64,000 nucleotides of DNA from an uncultured Ectothiorhodospiraceae bacterium (lineage in GTDB: Bacteria > Pseudomonadota > Gammaproteobacteria > Nevskiales > Oceanococcaceae). The translations under genes were made by a program, and so were the position numbers. Below are positions 12,552 through 22,972 of the stretch, piece by piece. The stretch lies in contig CAKZQS010000019.1 in the NCBI GenBank assembly GCA_937141935.1, forward strand, positions 1 through 64,000. Direction: 5' to 3'. The notes beneath the pieces are model-generated. The model worked only from the letters and a program-made list of their open reading frames with translations. It did not search any database and had not been told where the DNA came from. How positions within the stretch are numbered: the stretch's first letter is position 1; the number at the start of each line of letters is the position of its first letter.

Positions 12552-13643
12552 ATGCGGCACTTGGTGGGGACGGCCCTCCTGACGGGAGTGGCTGCTATGG
12601 CTCATGCCGGCCATGGCGACCTGGGGTACTACGTCAATCCGGAGGTGGGTTTCGTCTTCGCAGACGACGAGCGCGGCACTGACGACGGCTATTCCTTCGG
12701 CATTGCCGTTGGCCGTCCTTGGACCGAGACCCGCAACCTTGAACTCGACCTGACCTACACCGATCTCGACGGTGCCGAGGTCTACGGTCTGGGTCTGAGC
12801 CTGCTGAGCTATCTCGGCGAAAGCGCGGATCGCTTTTACAGCGTCCTGCGCCTGGGCTACGCCAGCAGCGATGGCCACCCGAACGATGACTACGACGCCG
12901 TCGAACTCGGTGGCGGCCTGGGCTATCGCCTGCCGCTGATGGGCTTTGGCGATCTGCGCATCGAGGGCACCCTCGAGGCCGACCTGCACAGCAACGAAGA
13001 GTCGAGCAACTTCGGCGAGAAGCTGTTCTTCCTCGACCCGACCGTGACGCTGGGCTACCAGATTCCGCTGGGCGGCCAGAAGCGCTCGGTGGATCGCCCC
13101 GATCGCGATGGCGTGTCCGTCGTTGACAGCGCCGGCGACGCCGACGATGACGGCGTGGGCAACGACATCGACCTGTGCCCGGACACCCCGGCTGGCACGC
13201 CGGTCGACGGCACCGGCTGCGCGCCGGCCGTTTCGCCGACCGTGGCCTCCGACTGCCCCGAGCCGCAAGCCGACCAGGCCGTCGACGCCAACGGCTGCGC
13301 GGTCGTGCCGAGCACCCTGCTCGCCACGGTGCAGTTCGAGTTCGACAGCGCCGAGCTGACCGCCGACGCCCAGGCGACGCTGGACGAAGTGGCCACCGGC
13401 ATCGCCGGCGGCAGCGGCCAGATCGAAGTGGCCGGCCACGCCTCGGAAGAAGGCGATGAGTACTACAACCTCGATCTGTCGCAGCGCCGCGCCAGCGCCG
13501 TGCGCCGCTACCTGATCGATGCCGGCGTGTCGCCGGCGCGCGTTGTGGCTCGTGGCTACGGTGACGATGTGCCGGACAGCATGGACGAGTCGCGGGAGGC
13601 GCGCCGCGCCAACCGTCGCGTCGAGGTCCGCGCGATCAAGTAA
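12552..13643 (+). CDS. OmpA-family outer-membrane protein with thrombospondin-3-type linker
   Basis: A 363-residue envelope protein. Residues 1-19 are a signal peptide (cleavage near AHA-GHG). The N-terminal beta-barrel has alternating strands with Tyr/Leu edges and resembles short OmpA/OprF-like barrels. Residues about 180-240 are an acidic calcium-type linker (DADDDGVGNDIDLCPDTPAG) with paired cysteines. The C-terminal OmpA/MotB peptidoglycan-binding domain has FEFDSAELT and GHASEEGDEYYNLDLSQRR, ending RRVEVR. It likely tethers the outer membrane to the cell wall. It is monocistronic, with a strong promoter and a clear terminator, so probably abundant. Confidence 0.9.
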   Translation: MRHLVGTALLTGVAAMAHAGHGDLGYYVNPEVGFVFADDERGTDDGYSFGIAVGRPWTETRNLELDLTYTDLDGAEVYGLGLSLLSYLGESADRFYSVLRLGYASSDGHPNDDYDAVELGGGLGYRLPLMGFGDLRIEGTLEADLHSNEESSNFGEKLFFLDPTVTLGYQIPLGGQKRSVDRPDRDGVSVVDSAGDADDDGVGNDIDLCPDTPAGTPVDGTGCAPAVSPTVASDCPEPQADQAVDANGCAVVPSTLLATVQFEFDSAELTADAQATLDEVATGIAGGSGQIEVAGHASEEGDEYYNLDLSQRRASAVRRYLIDAGVSPARVVARGYGDDVPDSMDESREARRANRRVEVRAIK

Positions 13644-13661
13644 GCCGCAAGGCTGCACGAT

Positions 13662-13699
13662 CCCAAACAAACGCGGCTCCGGCCGCGTTTGTTTTTGGG
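13662..13699 (+). terminator. Rho-independent terminator after the OmpA-like gene
   Basis: Perfect 12-bp stem (AAACAAACGCGG, 13664-13675, with CCGCGTTTGTTT, 13683-13694), a 7-base loop and a T-run. A flanking CCC/GGG pair may extend it. It separates the gene from the suf operon. Confidence 0.9.
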
Positions 13700-13730
13700 T
13701 GATACAGGACCTTTTTGGTACTATATCGCC

Positions 13731-14169
13731 ATGCTCCGCGTCTCCCGACTGACCGACTATGCGCTGGTGCTGCTGACCCGGCTCGCCGGCTGTGGCGATG
13801 CCCCGCAGAGCGCCCAGGCGCTGGCCCAGGCCACGCGCCTGCAGCCGCCGATGGTCAGCAAGGCGCTCAAGCAGCTTTGCCAGTCCGGCTGGATTTCCTC
13901 GATTCGCGGCTCCAAGGGCGGCTATGTGCTGACGCGCGACGCGGCGCAGATCGCCGTGCTGGACGTCGTCGAGGCTTTCGAGGGGCCCATCGTGCTGGCC
14001 CAGTGCGAGAGCCAGGATGGCGCCTGCACGCTGCACGAAAGCTGCCGCCTGCGACCGCATTGGCAACTGATCAACAACCGACTGCGCCGGGAACTGGCCG
14101 CGCTGTCGGTGGCCGAACTGAGCCAGCCCCCACGCATCGCCGACCTACCCGCCCGCGAGGCCCCCGTCC

Positions 14170-14180
<11 letters not shown>
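13731..14180 (+). CDS. Rrf2-family regulator of the suf operon (SufR/IscR-like)
   Basis: A 149-residue winged-helix regulator from ATG 13731 ([15 protein letters not shown]), the typical Rrf2 start. The recognition region is [15 protein letters not shown]. Cysteines 92, 99 and 105 match the three Fe-S ligands of IscR (92, 98, 104) in number and position, and H110 lies near. It probably senses Fe-S status through a bound cluster and controls sufBCDS. It overlaps sufB by 11 bases. A TATATC/TACTAT box sits directly before the start, so the mRNA may have a very short leader. No separate iscR is seen in the window, so it may govern both Fe-S loci. Confidence 0.85.
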
Positions 14181-15617
<1,437 letters not shown>

Positions 15618-15621
<4 letters not shown>

Positions 15622-16376
15622 GTTCCCTGCTCGAAATTTCTGATCTGCACGCCGAAGTCGACGGCACCCCCATCCTGAAGGGGCTGAGCCTGACGCTCGG
15701 CGCCGGCGAGGTGCACGCCGTGATGGGCCCCAACGGCTCGGGCAAAAGCACGCTGGCGCAGGTGCTCTCCGGCCGCGAGGACTATGAAGTCACGGCCGGC
15801 AGCATTCGCTTCGATGGCGTCGACCTGCTGGACATGGAACCGGAGGAGCGCGCCATCGCGGGGCTGTTTCTGGGCTTTCAGTACCCGGTGGAGATCCCCG
15901 GTGTCAGCAACCTGAACCTGCTCAAGGCCGCGCTCAACGCCCGTGCCAAGGCGCGCGGCGAGGAGGAGCCGGCGGCGGCCACGCTGCTGGGCCGCGTGCG
16001 CGAGGCCGCGGCCAGCCTGAACATCAGCAACGAGATGCTCAAGCGCGGCGTGAACGAAGGCTTCTCCGGCGGCGAAAAAAAGCGCAACGAGATCCTGCAG
16101 ATGCTGGTGCTGGAGCCGCGCTTGGCGGTGCTGGACGAGACCGACTCGGGTCTGGACATCGACGCCATCCGCGTCGTATCCCAGGGCATCAACTCGCTGC
16201 GCGACCCGCAGCGCTCGGTGCTGCTGATCACGCACTTCCAGCGCCTGCTGGACCACATCACACCCGACCGGGTGCACATCCTGGTCGATGGCGCGATCCA
16301 GGCCTCCGGCGGCCCCGAGCTGGCCCAGGAGCTGGAAGCCGAGGGCTACGCCCGCTACGCGCCGCAGCCGGCATGA
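15618..16376 (+). CDS. sufC: Suf ABC-type ATPase SufC
   Basis: Soluble ABC ATPase that drives conformational change in the SufBCD scaffold. It has 252 residues with Walker [10 protein letters not shown] near 38, the signature [10 protein letters not shown], Walker B with catalytic glutamate ([15 protein letters not shown]) and the switch histidine (LLITHFQR). The start is TTG at 15618, overlapping the sufB stop as TTGA, with GGAG nine bases upstream. No ATG lies nearby, and [14 protein letters not shown] is the expected N-terminus. Confidence 0.96.
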
Positions 16377-17446
16377 GCGCCGCGCTGGCCGAACACCCGC
16401 GGGCCGCCGCACTCAGCGCCGCAGGCGCCGAACACCGCTGGCCCTACACGCCGGTGCGCGACTGGCTGGCCAGTCCACAGGCCGCGGCGGAAGCCGAGGC
16501 CCTGGCGCTGCCTCTGCCCGCACACTACGCCCCCGCGCCCGACGCGGCGCGCGGCGACTGGCAGGTCGACGCCGCAACGGCGCATGTCGTCCGGGCCGAG
16601 GCACAAGCCGACTGGCAGGAGCGGCAGTGGGGCTGGACGGTGCCGGCCAACACGCAGGCACGCGTGGTTCTCGATACCCGTGTCGCCGCGGGCGCCGTGC
16701 TCGACCTGAGCCTGCGGGCGCAGATCGGCGCCGGCGCGCGGCTGCATATCCTCCGCCTGGTCGACGTCGCGGCCGGCGGCCATGGCTTTGAGACCTGGCA
16801 GTTCGAGCAGGCCGAGGACTCGCGGGTCGACGTGCTCGAATACCAGGTCGGTGCCGGACGGAGTCATTTGGCGCTGAACAGCCGCCTGCAGGGCGCGCAG
16901 GCGGAGTTCCACTGGCAGGGGCTGGCGCTGCTCGGCGGCCAGGCGCGCGCCGTGGCCCAGCTGCGGGTCGAGCACCTGGCGCCGGCCTGCCGCAGCCGGC
17001 TGGAGCTGCGCAACGTGCTTGGCGGGCGCAGCCGGCGCTCGGTGATCGGCAATATGCACGTGGCCCGTGCCGGCCAGCAAACCGACTCGGCCCAGGCCTG
17101 CCACAGCCTGCTGCTGACGCCGGGTGCCCGGGTCGATATGCGCCCCGAGCTGGAGATTTACGCCGACGATGTCCAGTGCGCGCACGGCGCGACGAGCGGG
17201 GATCTCGACGAGACCGCCCTGCACTATCTGCGCAGCCGCGGCCTGGACAGCAACACCGCCCGTCGCTTGCTGCTGGAAAGCTTTGCGCTGCCGATCCTGG
17301 GCACCGCCGACGAGGGCCTGCAGGCACCGTTGCGCGACGATGCCGGCACCCGACTGGCGCAGATGGGGGCGGACCTCAGTGCGGCCAGCGCTGCACGAGT
17401 CAGCGCCCGTGGGCGGGGCCGCGATCAGGCCAGAGGCCGCGCATGA
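16373..17446 (+). CDS. sufD: Fe-S cluster assembly protein SufD
   Basis: Scaffold paralogue that pairs with SufB and is needed for iron entry. It has 357 residues. The N-terminus is divergent, and the beta-helix core ends with the conserved [20 protein letters not shown] and ARRLLLESFALPIL. Sequence conservation outside this C-terminal region is low, as is normal for SufD. It overlaps sufC by four bases (ATGA) and sufS by four bases. The last 25 residues are Arg-rich and look non-conserved. Confidence 0.93.
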   Translation: MSAALAEHPRAAALSAAGAEHRWPYTPVRDWLASPQAAAEAEALALPLPAHYAPAPDAARGDWQVDAATAHVVRAEAQADWQERQWGWTVPANTQARVVLDTRVAAGAVLDLSLRAQIGAGARLHILRLVDVAAGGHGFETWQFEQAEDSRVDVLEYQVGAGRSHLALNSRLQGAQAEFHWQGLALLGGQARAVAQLRVEHLAPACRSRLELRNVLGGRSRRSVIGNMHVARAGQQTDSAQACHSLLLTPGARVDMRPELEIYADDVQCAHGATSGDLDETALHYLRSRGLDSNTARRLLLESFALPILGTADEGLQAPLRDDAGTRLAQMGADLSAASAARVSARGRGRDQARGRA

Positions 17447-18663
17447 GCTTCGACGTGCAGGCGCTGCGCGCGGACTTCCCCGCCCTGGCCCAGGAGGTCA
17501 ACGGCCACCCGCTGCATTACTTCGACAATGCGGCCACGACGCTCAAGCCCCGCTCCGTGATCGCGGCGCTCGATCGCTACAACAGCCTGGACACGGCCAA
17601 TGTGCACCGGGGCCTGCACGAACTCTCCGCCCGCGCCACCACCGCCTACGAGGCCACGCGCGGCAAGCTTGGCGAGTGGCTCGGCGTGCCGGAGTCCGAG
17701 GTGGTGTACACCCGTGGCACCACCGAGTCCATCAACATCGTCGCCCAGTGCTGGGCGCGCGAGAACCTGCGGTCCGACGACGAGATCGCCATCAGCGCGC
17801 TGGAGCACCACGCCAACATCGTGCCCTGGCAAATCGTCGCGCGGCAGACTGGCGCGCGGCTCGTGGTGTTGCCCCTGAATGCGCAGAACCACATCGATCT
17901 GGAGGCGGCCGCCGCGCGTATCGGGCCCCGCACCAGGCTGCTGGCCATCAGCGCCGGCTCCAATGCGATTGGCAGCCTGAACCCCCTGCCGGAGCTGATT
18001 GCGCTGGCCAAGGCGCAGGGTGCGCGCGTGCTGGTTGACGGTGCCCAGGTGGCGATCCGCGGCCCGATCGAGCTGCCGGCCCTCGGTGTGGACTTCTATT
18101 GCGCCTCGGCGCACAAGATGTTCGGCCCCACCGGCAGCGGCCTGCTGTGGGCCCCGCGGGAACTGCTCGAGGCCATGCCGCCGTGGATGGGCGGCGGCGA
18201 CATGATCGAAACCGTGCGTTTCGAGGCGAGCAGCTATGCCGAGCCGCCGTGGAAGTTCGAGGCCGGCACGCCCAACATCGCCGGCATGATCGGCTTTGGC
18301 GCCGCACTGGACTATCTGCAGACGCTGGATCACGCCGCGATCGCCGCGCACGAGGATGCGCTGCTCGCCCGCGCCCGCGCCGGCCTGGAAGAGATCGACG
18401 GCCTGCGCATTCTGGGTCCGCGGGTACACAGCCTGCCGCTGGTGTCCTTTGTGCTCGAGGGGGCGCATGAGCAGGACGTCGCGACGCTGCTGAACGAGAA
18501 CGGCATCGCCGTGCGCACCGGCCATCACTGCGCCATGCCGCTGATGGCGGAGCTGGGCCTGCGGGGCACCATCCGGGCCAGTTTTTCGGCCTACAACACC
18601 CTCGACGAGGTGGATCACCTGTGCCACAGCATGGCTCGCATTGCCCGCCTGCTGCGTGCGTGA
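17443..18663 (+). CDS. sufS: Cysteine desulfurase SufS
   Basis: PLP enzyme that removes sulfur from cysteine for the SufBCD scaffold. From ATG 17443 it has 406 residues. It shows the N-terminal FDNAATTLKP, the PLP lysine in SAHKMFGPTGSG and the active-site cysteine in RTGHHCAMPLMAEL, which marks the group II (SufS/CsdA) type. Such enzymes need a SufE or SufU partner; neither follows here. The open frame extends upstream inside sufD, but the N-terminus argues for this start. Confidence 0.96.
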   Translation: MSFDVQALRADFPALAQEVNGHPLHYFDNAATTLKPRSVIAALDRYNSLDTANVHRGLHELSARATTAYEATRGKLGEWLGVPESEVVYTRGTTESINIVAQCWARENLRSDDEIAISALEHHANIVPWQIVARQTGARLVVLPLNAQNHIDLEAAAARIGPRTRLLAISAGSNAIGSLNPLPELIALAKAQGARVLVDGAQVAIRGPIELPALGVDFYCASAHKMFGPTGSGLLWAPRELLEAMPPWMGGGDMIETVRFEASSYAEPPWKFEAGTPNIAGMIGFGAALDYLQTLDHAAIAAHEDALLARARAGLEEIDGLRILGPRVHSLPLVSFVLEGAHEQDVATLLNENGIAVRTGHHCAMPLMAELGLRGTIRASFSAYNTLDEVDHLCHSMARIARLLRA

Positions 18664-18686
18664 ACCGACGCCGCGACGGTAATTTT

Positions 18687-18715
18687 TTGACAGCCGCGCG
18701 TCGTCATGGCGCAAT
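18687..18715 (+). promoter_or_regulatory. Candidate promoter for the degenerate GGDEF/EAL gene
   Basis: A perfect TTGACA (18687-18692) is followed after 17 bases by CGCAAT (18710-18715), a poor -10. If used, transcription would begin near 18722. That excludes the ATG at 18706 and supports the ATG at 18757. Confidence 0.35.
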
Positions 18716-18756
18716 GCCTGCTTAACACAGGCCATGACGGCAAAGATGCATCGCTC

Positions 18757-21642
18757 ATGACGGGGTCCGAACAGGTGCAGACGCGCGGCGCGAGCCGCGG
18801 CCCGCTGCTGCTGCTCAGCATGCTGGCGCTGGCGCTCGCGCTGGCCGCCGCCGTCGGCCTGTGGTGGTGGCAGTACTCGGGCTTTGCACCGGCCGCGCCG
18901 CGCGCCGACGGCGCACCCAGCGCCGCATTGGAGCAACGCAGCGCCGCCCTGGCCCGTTCGGTGGCCGCGATCGACGCCGTGTCCGCCCTGCTCGCCGTCG
19001 ACCTGCCGCGCAAGGCCGAAACCGAACTCGCCACACGCCTGCAGCTCGCCGGCGACGACTTCGTACAACGCACCGGCCTGCTGGCCGTGTCCTGGTGGCC
19101 GCGCGACGAGAACCGCCCCGCGGCCTACCTGCGGCGCATCGACGGCGACTGGGCCGCCGCCCCCGAGGCCGCCTCGGCGGGCGCCGCCGCGCGCATGCAG
19201 GCCTGGTATCTGATGGCGCCCCGACTCGCCCGCGCCGGCTGCCTGTGGTCCGCGGTCGAAAGTGAAAGCTTCAGCCAGCGCGCCGTCGTCAGCTGCAGCC
19301 GCGCGGCCACGCAAGCCGGTGGCGAATGGAGCGGCGTGCTGCGCATGTCCTTCGCCGTCGATGCGCTGTTCGCGCCCGTGCGCAGCGGGGGCGACGCCCT
19401 GTACCTGCTGGCCGACGCCCAGGGCCGCGTGCTGGCCAGCAGCGATGCCGCGCTGGAGCGGGCGCGCAATCTGGGCGATGTGGGCCAGCAGCGGCCGCAG
19501 CTCGGCCCGCTGAGCACGGCCGTGTACCTGGAGCGCGAAAGCCAGCGCCAGGCGGCCTCCCGCACACCCCCCGAGGGGCTGGCCCAGGCCCTGGTGCAGG
19601 CCGGCGCGGCCGGCAGCCTGGAGCGCGCCTCGGAACTGATCCGCGCCAGCAGCCTGCCGGGCAGCGCGCTGGCCGGCCCGGCGCAGTGCCGTGGCGGGCT
19701 GTGCACCGAACCGATGGCCGTCGCCAACGCGCCCTGGCGCATCGAGCGAATCAGCGAGGCAGGGGAGACCTCCCTGCTGAGCCTGGCCAGCGGCTACCTG
19801 CCGCTGCTGGTGATCGTCGGCGGCCTGCTGCTGCTGGCGCTGCTGAGCTACTTCGTCGCGCGCGCGCTGCTGCTGCGCCCGCTGCTCTCGCTCAGCGAGC
19901 CGCTGTCGCGACAGAACCCGGGCCCGGCCTTCAACGAGCGCCTGCACGGCGAATTCGGTCGTATCGCCAAACACCTCAATGAGCTGATCGAGGGCAACCA
20001 GAAGCTGCGTGCGCAGCAGCTGGACCCGCGCCGCGCCGCCGCCGCGGCGGCCGCCGCCAGCGCGCCACCGCCCAGCGAACCGCGCGCGCTGCCGCTGGAG
20101 GCGCTGCCGCTGCCGGCGCTGATCATCGACGCGCAGGGCGTGGTGATCGACAGCAACCCGCCCGCGCGCAGCCTGCTCAGCCTGAAGCCCGGCGACGCCA
20201 CCGGCGAACTGGACCTGCGCACCGCCCAGGGCAAGCAGTGGACACTCGGAGCCCTGCCCGGTGGCTGGCACGCCGTGCACTGCACGCTGCGTCACCCCGG
20301 CCTGGGCGAGCGCCGCGTGATGATCTCGACCAATGCCGCGGGCGACCCGCGTGGCACGCTGGTGATGCTGCAGCCCGCCGCGGTACCGCCCAGCCAGCGT
20401 GGCGCCGCGCCCGCTAGCGCCGATGCGGATGCGCGGCTGTCGCGCAGCGCCTCGCTGCGCCTGGCCCTGAGCACGCTGACGCAGCCAGTTCACTGGCTGC
20501 TGTTGCAGGCCGGACCGGAAACCCCGCTGCCCCAACTCGCGGACGCCCAGACGCGGGAGAGCTTCAACGAACAGTTGCGGGCGCGGGTCGAAGATCGGCT
20601 GGAGAGCAGCGAGAATCTGCTGCTGCTCGGCGCCGACCGCTTCCTGGTCAGCGCGCCCGGCGGCATCAGCCAGGACCGCGCCGACGCGCTGCGCCAGGGG
20701 CTGCAGACGGCGCTGGTCTTCTACGAGGGCCAGCGCATGCGCCTGAAGGCCAGCACGCACTTGCTGACGGTTCGCCCCGGTATGCGCGTCGAGGACGTGG
20801 ACGCCGCCATCCACCAGCAGTTGCACCGCGACAGCGACAGCGGCCTGCCCGGGGGCACGGCGGCACCGGCGCGCAGCTTCAGCGTCGAGGAATGGAACCG
20901 GCTGATCGCGACCGGTTTCGACGCGCAGCGCTTCCACCTGATCACCGAGCGTGGCCGGCCGCCTGGCAAGCCCGGCAGCGAATCGCTGGTGTTCCGCGTG
21001 CTGCCGCACCTGGAAGACGATGAAGGCTTCTGGCTCGGCCTGGCCGAATTCCTGCCGGCCGTCGAGCGCCTGGGCCGACGCGCCGATCTGGACAGCCTGG
21101 TCGTGGAGGAAGTCCGCCGCGCCTTGGCCTCGCTACGTGGCGAGGTCCCCGAGCAGGTCTTCCTGCCGCTGTCCGCGCAGGGCCTGATGGGCAGCCACGA
21201 CGAGGTGGCCGAGAAACTGGGCACCCTGGCCCATGACCCCGCCATGTCTGGCCTGCGGCTGGTGCTGTGCTTCTCGGCGCAGGAGCTGCGCGAGGGCACG
21301 CTGGATCTGGGCCGGCTGCACAGCCTGACCCGCAGCCTGGGTTGCCGCGTGGGGCTGGAGTCGCTCAGCGTCGATGCCAGCAGCCTGCTGCTGATGGAGA
21401 AGCTGCAGCCGGATGTGGTAATTCCCCGCCCCGAGCTGACCGCCGCCGCTCTGGAGTCGCCCAGCTTTGCCATCGGCCTGGAGTCGCTGATCCGTGCTGC
21501 GGAGCGGCTCAAGGCCACGCCGGTGCTGACGGGCATCAACGACAGCCGGGCGCAGCAGCTGGCCGAAAAACTCGGCGCCGGCATCGCCTTTGGCGGCGCC
21601 ATCGGCAAGCCCAGCCCGCTGCTGTTCCAGGCCGTCGCCTAA
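18757..21642 (+). CDS. Membrane sensor with PAS-like and degenerate GGDEF and EAL domains
   Basis: A large inner-membrane protein of 961 residues from ATG 18757, or 978 from ATG 18706. Visible order: TM helix near residues 16-38 (LLLLSMLALALALAAAVGLW), a periplasmic region of about 300 residues, a second TM (YLPLLVIVGGLLLLALLSYF), a HAMP-like stretch, an Ala/Pro linker, a PAS-like segment (PALIIDAQGVVIDSNPPARSL), a GGDEF-like fold with LLLLGADRFLVSAPGG where GGDEF should be, and an EAL-like barrel. In the EAL part the catalytic motifs are changed: SLVFR for EALLR and GLESLSVD for the DDFGTG region. The YLKID lysine and QGY loop are also lost. It is probably a non-catalytic c-di-GMP receptor or scaffold. 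It lies 93 bases after sufS; linkage is unclear. Confidence 0.7.
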   Translation: MTGSEQVQTRGASRGPLLLLSMLALALALAAAVGLWWWQYSGFAPAAPRADGAPSAALEQRSAALARSVAAIDAVSALLAVDLPRKAETELATRLQLAGDDFVQRTGLLAVSWWPRDENRPAAYLRRIDGDWAAAPEAASAGAAARMQAWYLMAPRLARAGCLWSAVESESFSQRAVVSCSRAATQAGGEWSGVLRMSFAVDALFAPVRSGGDALYLLADAQGRVLASSDAALERARNLGDVGQQRPQLGPLSTAVYLERESQRQAASRTPPEGLAQALVQAGAAGSLERASELIRASSLPGSALAGPAQCRGGLCTEPMAVANAPWRIERISEAGETSLLSLASGYLPLLVIVGGLLLLALLSYFVARALLLRPLLSLSEPLSRQNPGPAFNERLHGEFGRIAKHLNELIEGNQKLRAQQLDPRRAAAAAAAASAPPPSEPRALPLEALPLPALIIDAQGVVIDSNPPARSLLSLKPGDATGELDLRTAQGKQWTLGALPGGWHAVHCTLRHPGLGERRVMISTNAAGDPRGTLVMLQPAAVPPSQRGAAPASADADARLSRSASLRLALSTLTQPVHWLLLQAGPETPLPQLADAQTRESFNEQLRARVEDRLESSENLLLLGADRFLVSAPGGISQDRADALRQGLQTALVFYEGQRMRLKASTHLLTVRPGMRVEDVDAAIHQQLHRDSDSGLPGGTAAPARSFSVEEWNRLIATGFDAQRFHLITERGRPPGKPGSESLVFRVLPHLEDDEGFWLGLAEFLPAVERLGRRADLDSLVVEEVRRALASLRGEVPEQVFLPLSAQGLMGSHDEVAEKLGTLAHDPAMSGLRLVLCFSAQELREGTLDLGRLHSLTRSLGCRVGLESLSVDASSLLLMEKLQPDVVIPRPELTAAALESPSFAIGLESLIRAAERLKATPVLTGINDSRAQQLAEKLGAGIAFGGAIGKPSPLLFQAVA

Positions 21643-22053
21643 GCCCCCAAAACCGTCGGAGCTGGCCCGCGCCTGCGACCTGCGAGCAGCGAAGGCGCGC
21701 GCAGTGCCGATATGGCCCGGGCGCCGCTCCGGCACCGCGACTTCCCAAGATCAGTTCTGGCCCGGTGCCGGGTCAGGCCTGGCTGCGCACCCGGCCCGCG
21801 GCGTCGCCTAAGGGCCGCTTGCGCCGCGTGGCGGAGCGAGTTCCGCGTCTGGCAGCGGCCCGCATTCCCCGGAACCTGCGGCGCGCCGGCCACAGCCGCA
21901 AGGGCAAAAAAAAACGCGCCGCCGGGCTCAACCCGACGGCGCGCAGTAGTCCATCCCTAAGCCGCCCGCCAGAGCGACGGGCTCGGCCCGCGCCGGGGCG
22001 GGTCCTGCCTGCCCCGGGGGCCGGGTTCCTGCCTGCCGGGGGCCGGCGCGGGC
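21643..22053. other. 411-base intergenic stretch without a convincing gene
   Basis: It lies between convergent genes. Short open frames are present on both strands but none has a ribosome site or recognisable sequence. The only supported element is the minus-strand terminator at 21906-21943. A 10-base string GTCGCCTAAG occurs at the end of the upstream gene and again near 21800. I see nothing else. Confidence 0.5.
21906..21943 (-). terminator. Rho-independent terminator for htpX
   Basis: On the minus strand a stem of 7+4 bp around one mismatch (CGCGCCG/CGGCGCG, then CGGG/CCCG) with a 5-base loop is followed by nine Ts. It lies 110 bases after the htpX stop. Confidence 0.9.
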
Positions 22054-22938
22054 TTAGTTGGCGCGCTGCAGCGCCGCGATGCGCTGCTCCAGCGGCGGGT
22101 GCGTGGCGAAGACGGCGCGCAGCGAGGCCCCCATCGACGGCGCGATGCCGAAGGTCTGCAGCTGCTCGGGCAGCTGGCCCGGCACGTTGTCGCGCCGACC
22201 CTGCAATCGCTGCAGCGCCTCGATCATCTTGCGCTTGCCCGCCAGGTGCGCGCTGCCGGCATCGGCGCGGAACTCGCGGCGGCGCGAGAACCAGGCCACG
22301 ATCGCCGAGGCGGCAATGCCCAGCAGGATCTGCAGCACGATCACCGTGACGAAATAGCCGATGCCGACACCGCGCTCGTTGCGGAAGACGGCCCGGTCGA
22401 TGATGGTGCCAATGACCCGCGCCAGGAACATCACGAAGGTATTCAGCACGCCCTGCAGCAGCGTCATCGTGATCATGTCGCCATTGGCGATGTGGGCGAC
22501 CTCGTGGCCCAGCACGGCCTCGACCTCGTCCTGGCTCATCTGCTCGAGCAGGCCGGTGCTGACCGCCACCAGGGCCTTGTCACGCTTGGCGCCCGTCGCA
22601 AAGGCATTCATGTCCGGCGAGTCGTAAATTGCCACGTCCGGCATGCCGATGCCGGCCTGGCGCGCCTGGCGGGCCACGGTCTGCTTGAGCCAGTTCTCGG
22701 CCGCATTACGCGGCTGCTCGATCACACGCGCGCCGGTGGACTTCAGCGCCATCCACTTGCTGATGGCCAGGCTGAAAAAGGCACCGCCAAAGCCGAACAG
22801 CGCACTGAACGCGAGCAGCATGCCCAGGTTCAGGCCGTTCTGATTCAGGTACTGGTCCAGCCCCAGCACCGAGGCGACGACGGCGAGCACAAGCAGCACG
22901 GCGAAGTTGGTGCCGAGAAAGAGCAGAACGCGGGTCAT
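22054..22938 (-). CDS. htpX: Membrane zinc protease HtpX
   Basis: Heat-shock-linked M48 metalloprotease of the inner membrane that degrades misfolded membrane proteins. From ATG 22938 ([16 protein letters not shown]) it has 294 residues, matching the E. coli length. Two N-terminal TM helices precede the cytosolic HExxH (H145-E-x-x-H149 in [12 protein letters not shown]), then two more hydrophobic segments and the third zinc ligand region ([11 protein letters not shown]). An upstream in-frame extension of 21 codons lacks homology and would reach into the end of parC. GGAG lies nine bases before the chosen ATG. Confidence 0.95.
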   Translation of the reverse strand: MTRVLLFLGTNFAVLLVLAVVASVLGLDQYLNQNGLNLGMLLAFSALFGFGGAFFSLAISKWMALKSTGARVIEQPRNAAENWLKQTVARQARQAGIGMPDVAIYDSPDMNAFATGAKRDKALVAVSTGLLEQMSQDEVEAVLGHEVAHIANGDMITMTLLQGVLNTFVMFLARVIGTIIDRAVFRNERGVGIGYFVTVIVLQILLGIAASAIVAWFSRRREFRADAGSAHLAGKRKMIEALQRLQGRRDNVPGQLPEQLQTFGIAPSMGASLRAVFATHPPLEQRIAALQRAN

Positions 22939-22972
22939 CGCTGACAACTCCGGGTGGGACGCGAGGGACAGT

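Noticed and set aside
17425-21009. A 1194-codon open frame on the minus strand across sufS and the GGDEF/EAL-like gene
   Set aside because: Gln/His/Arg/Gly-rich shadow of plus-strand genes with clear family motifs; such long antisense frames are common at this GC content.
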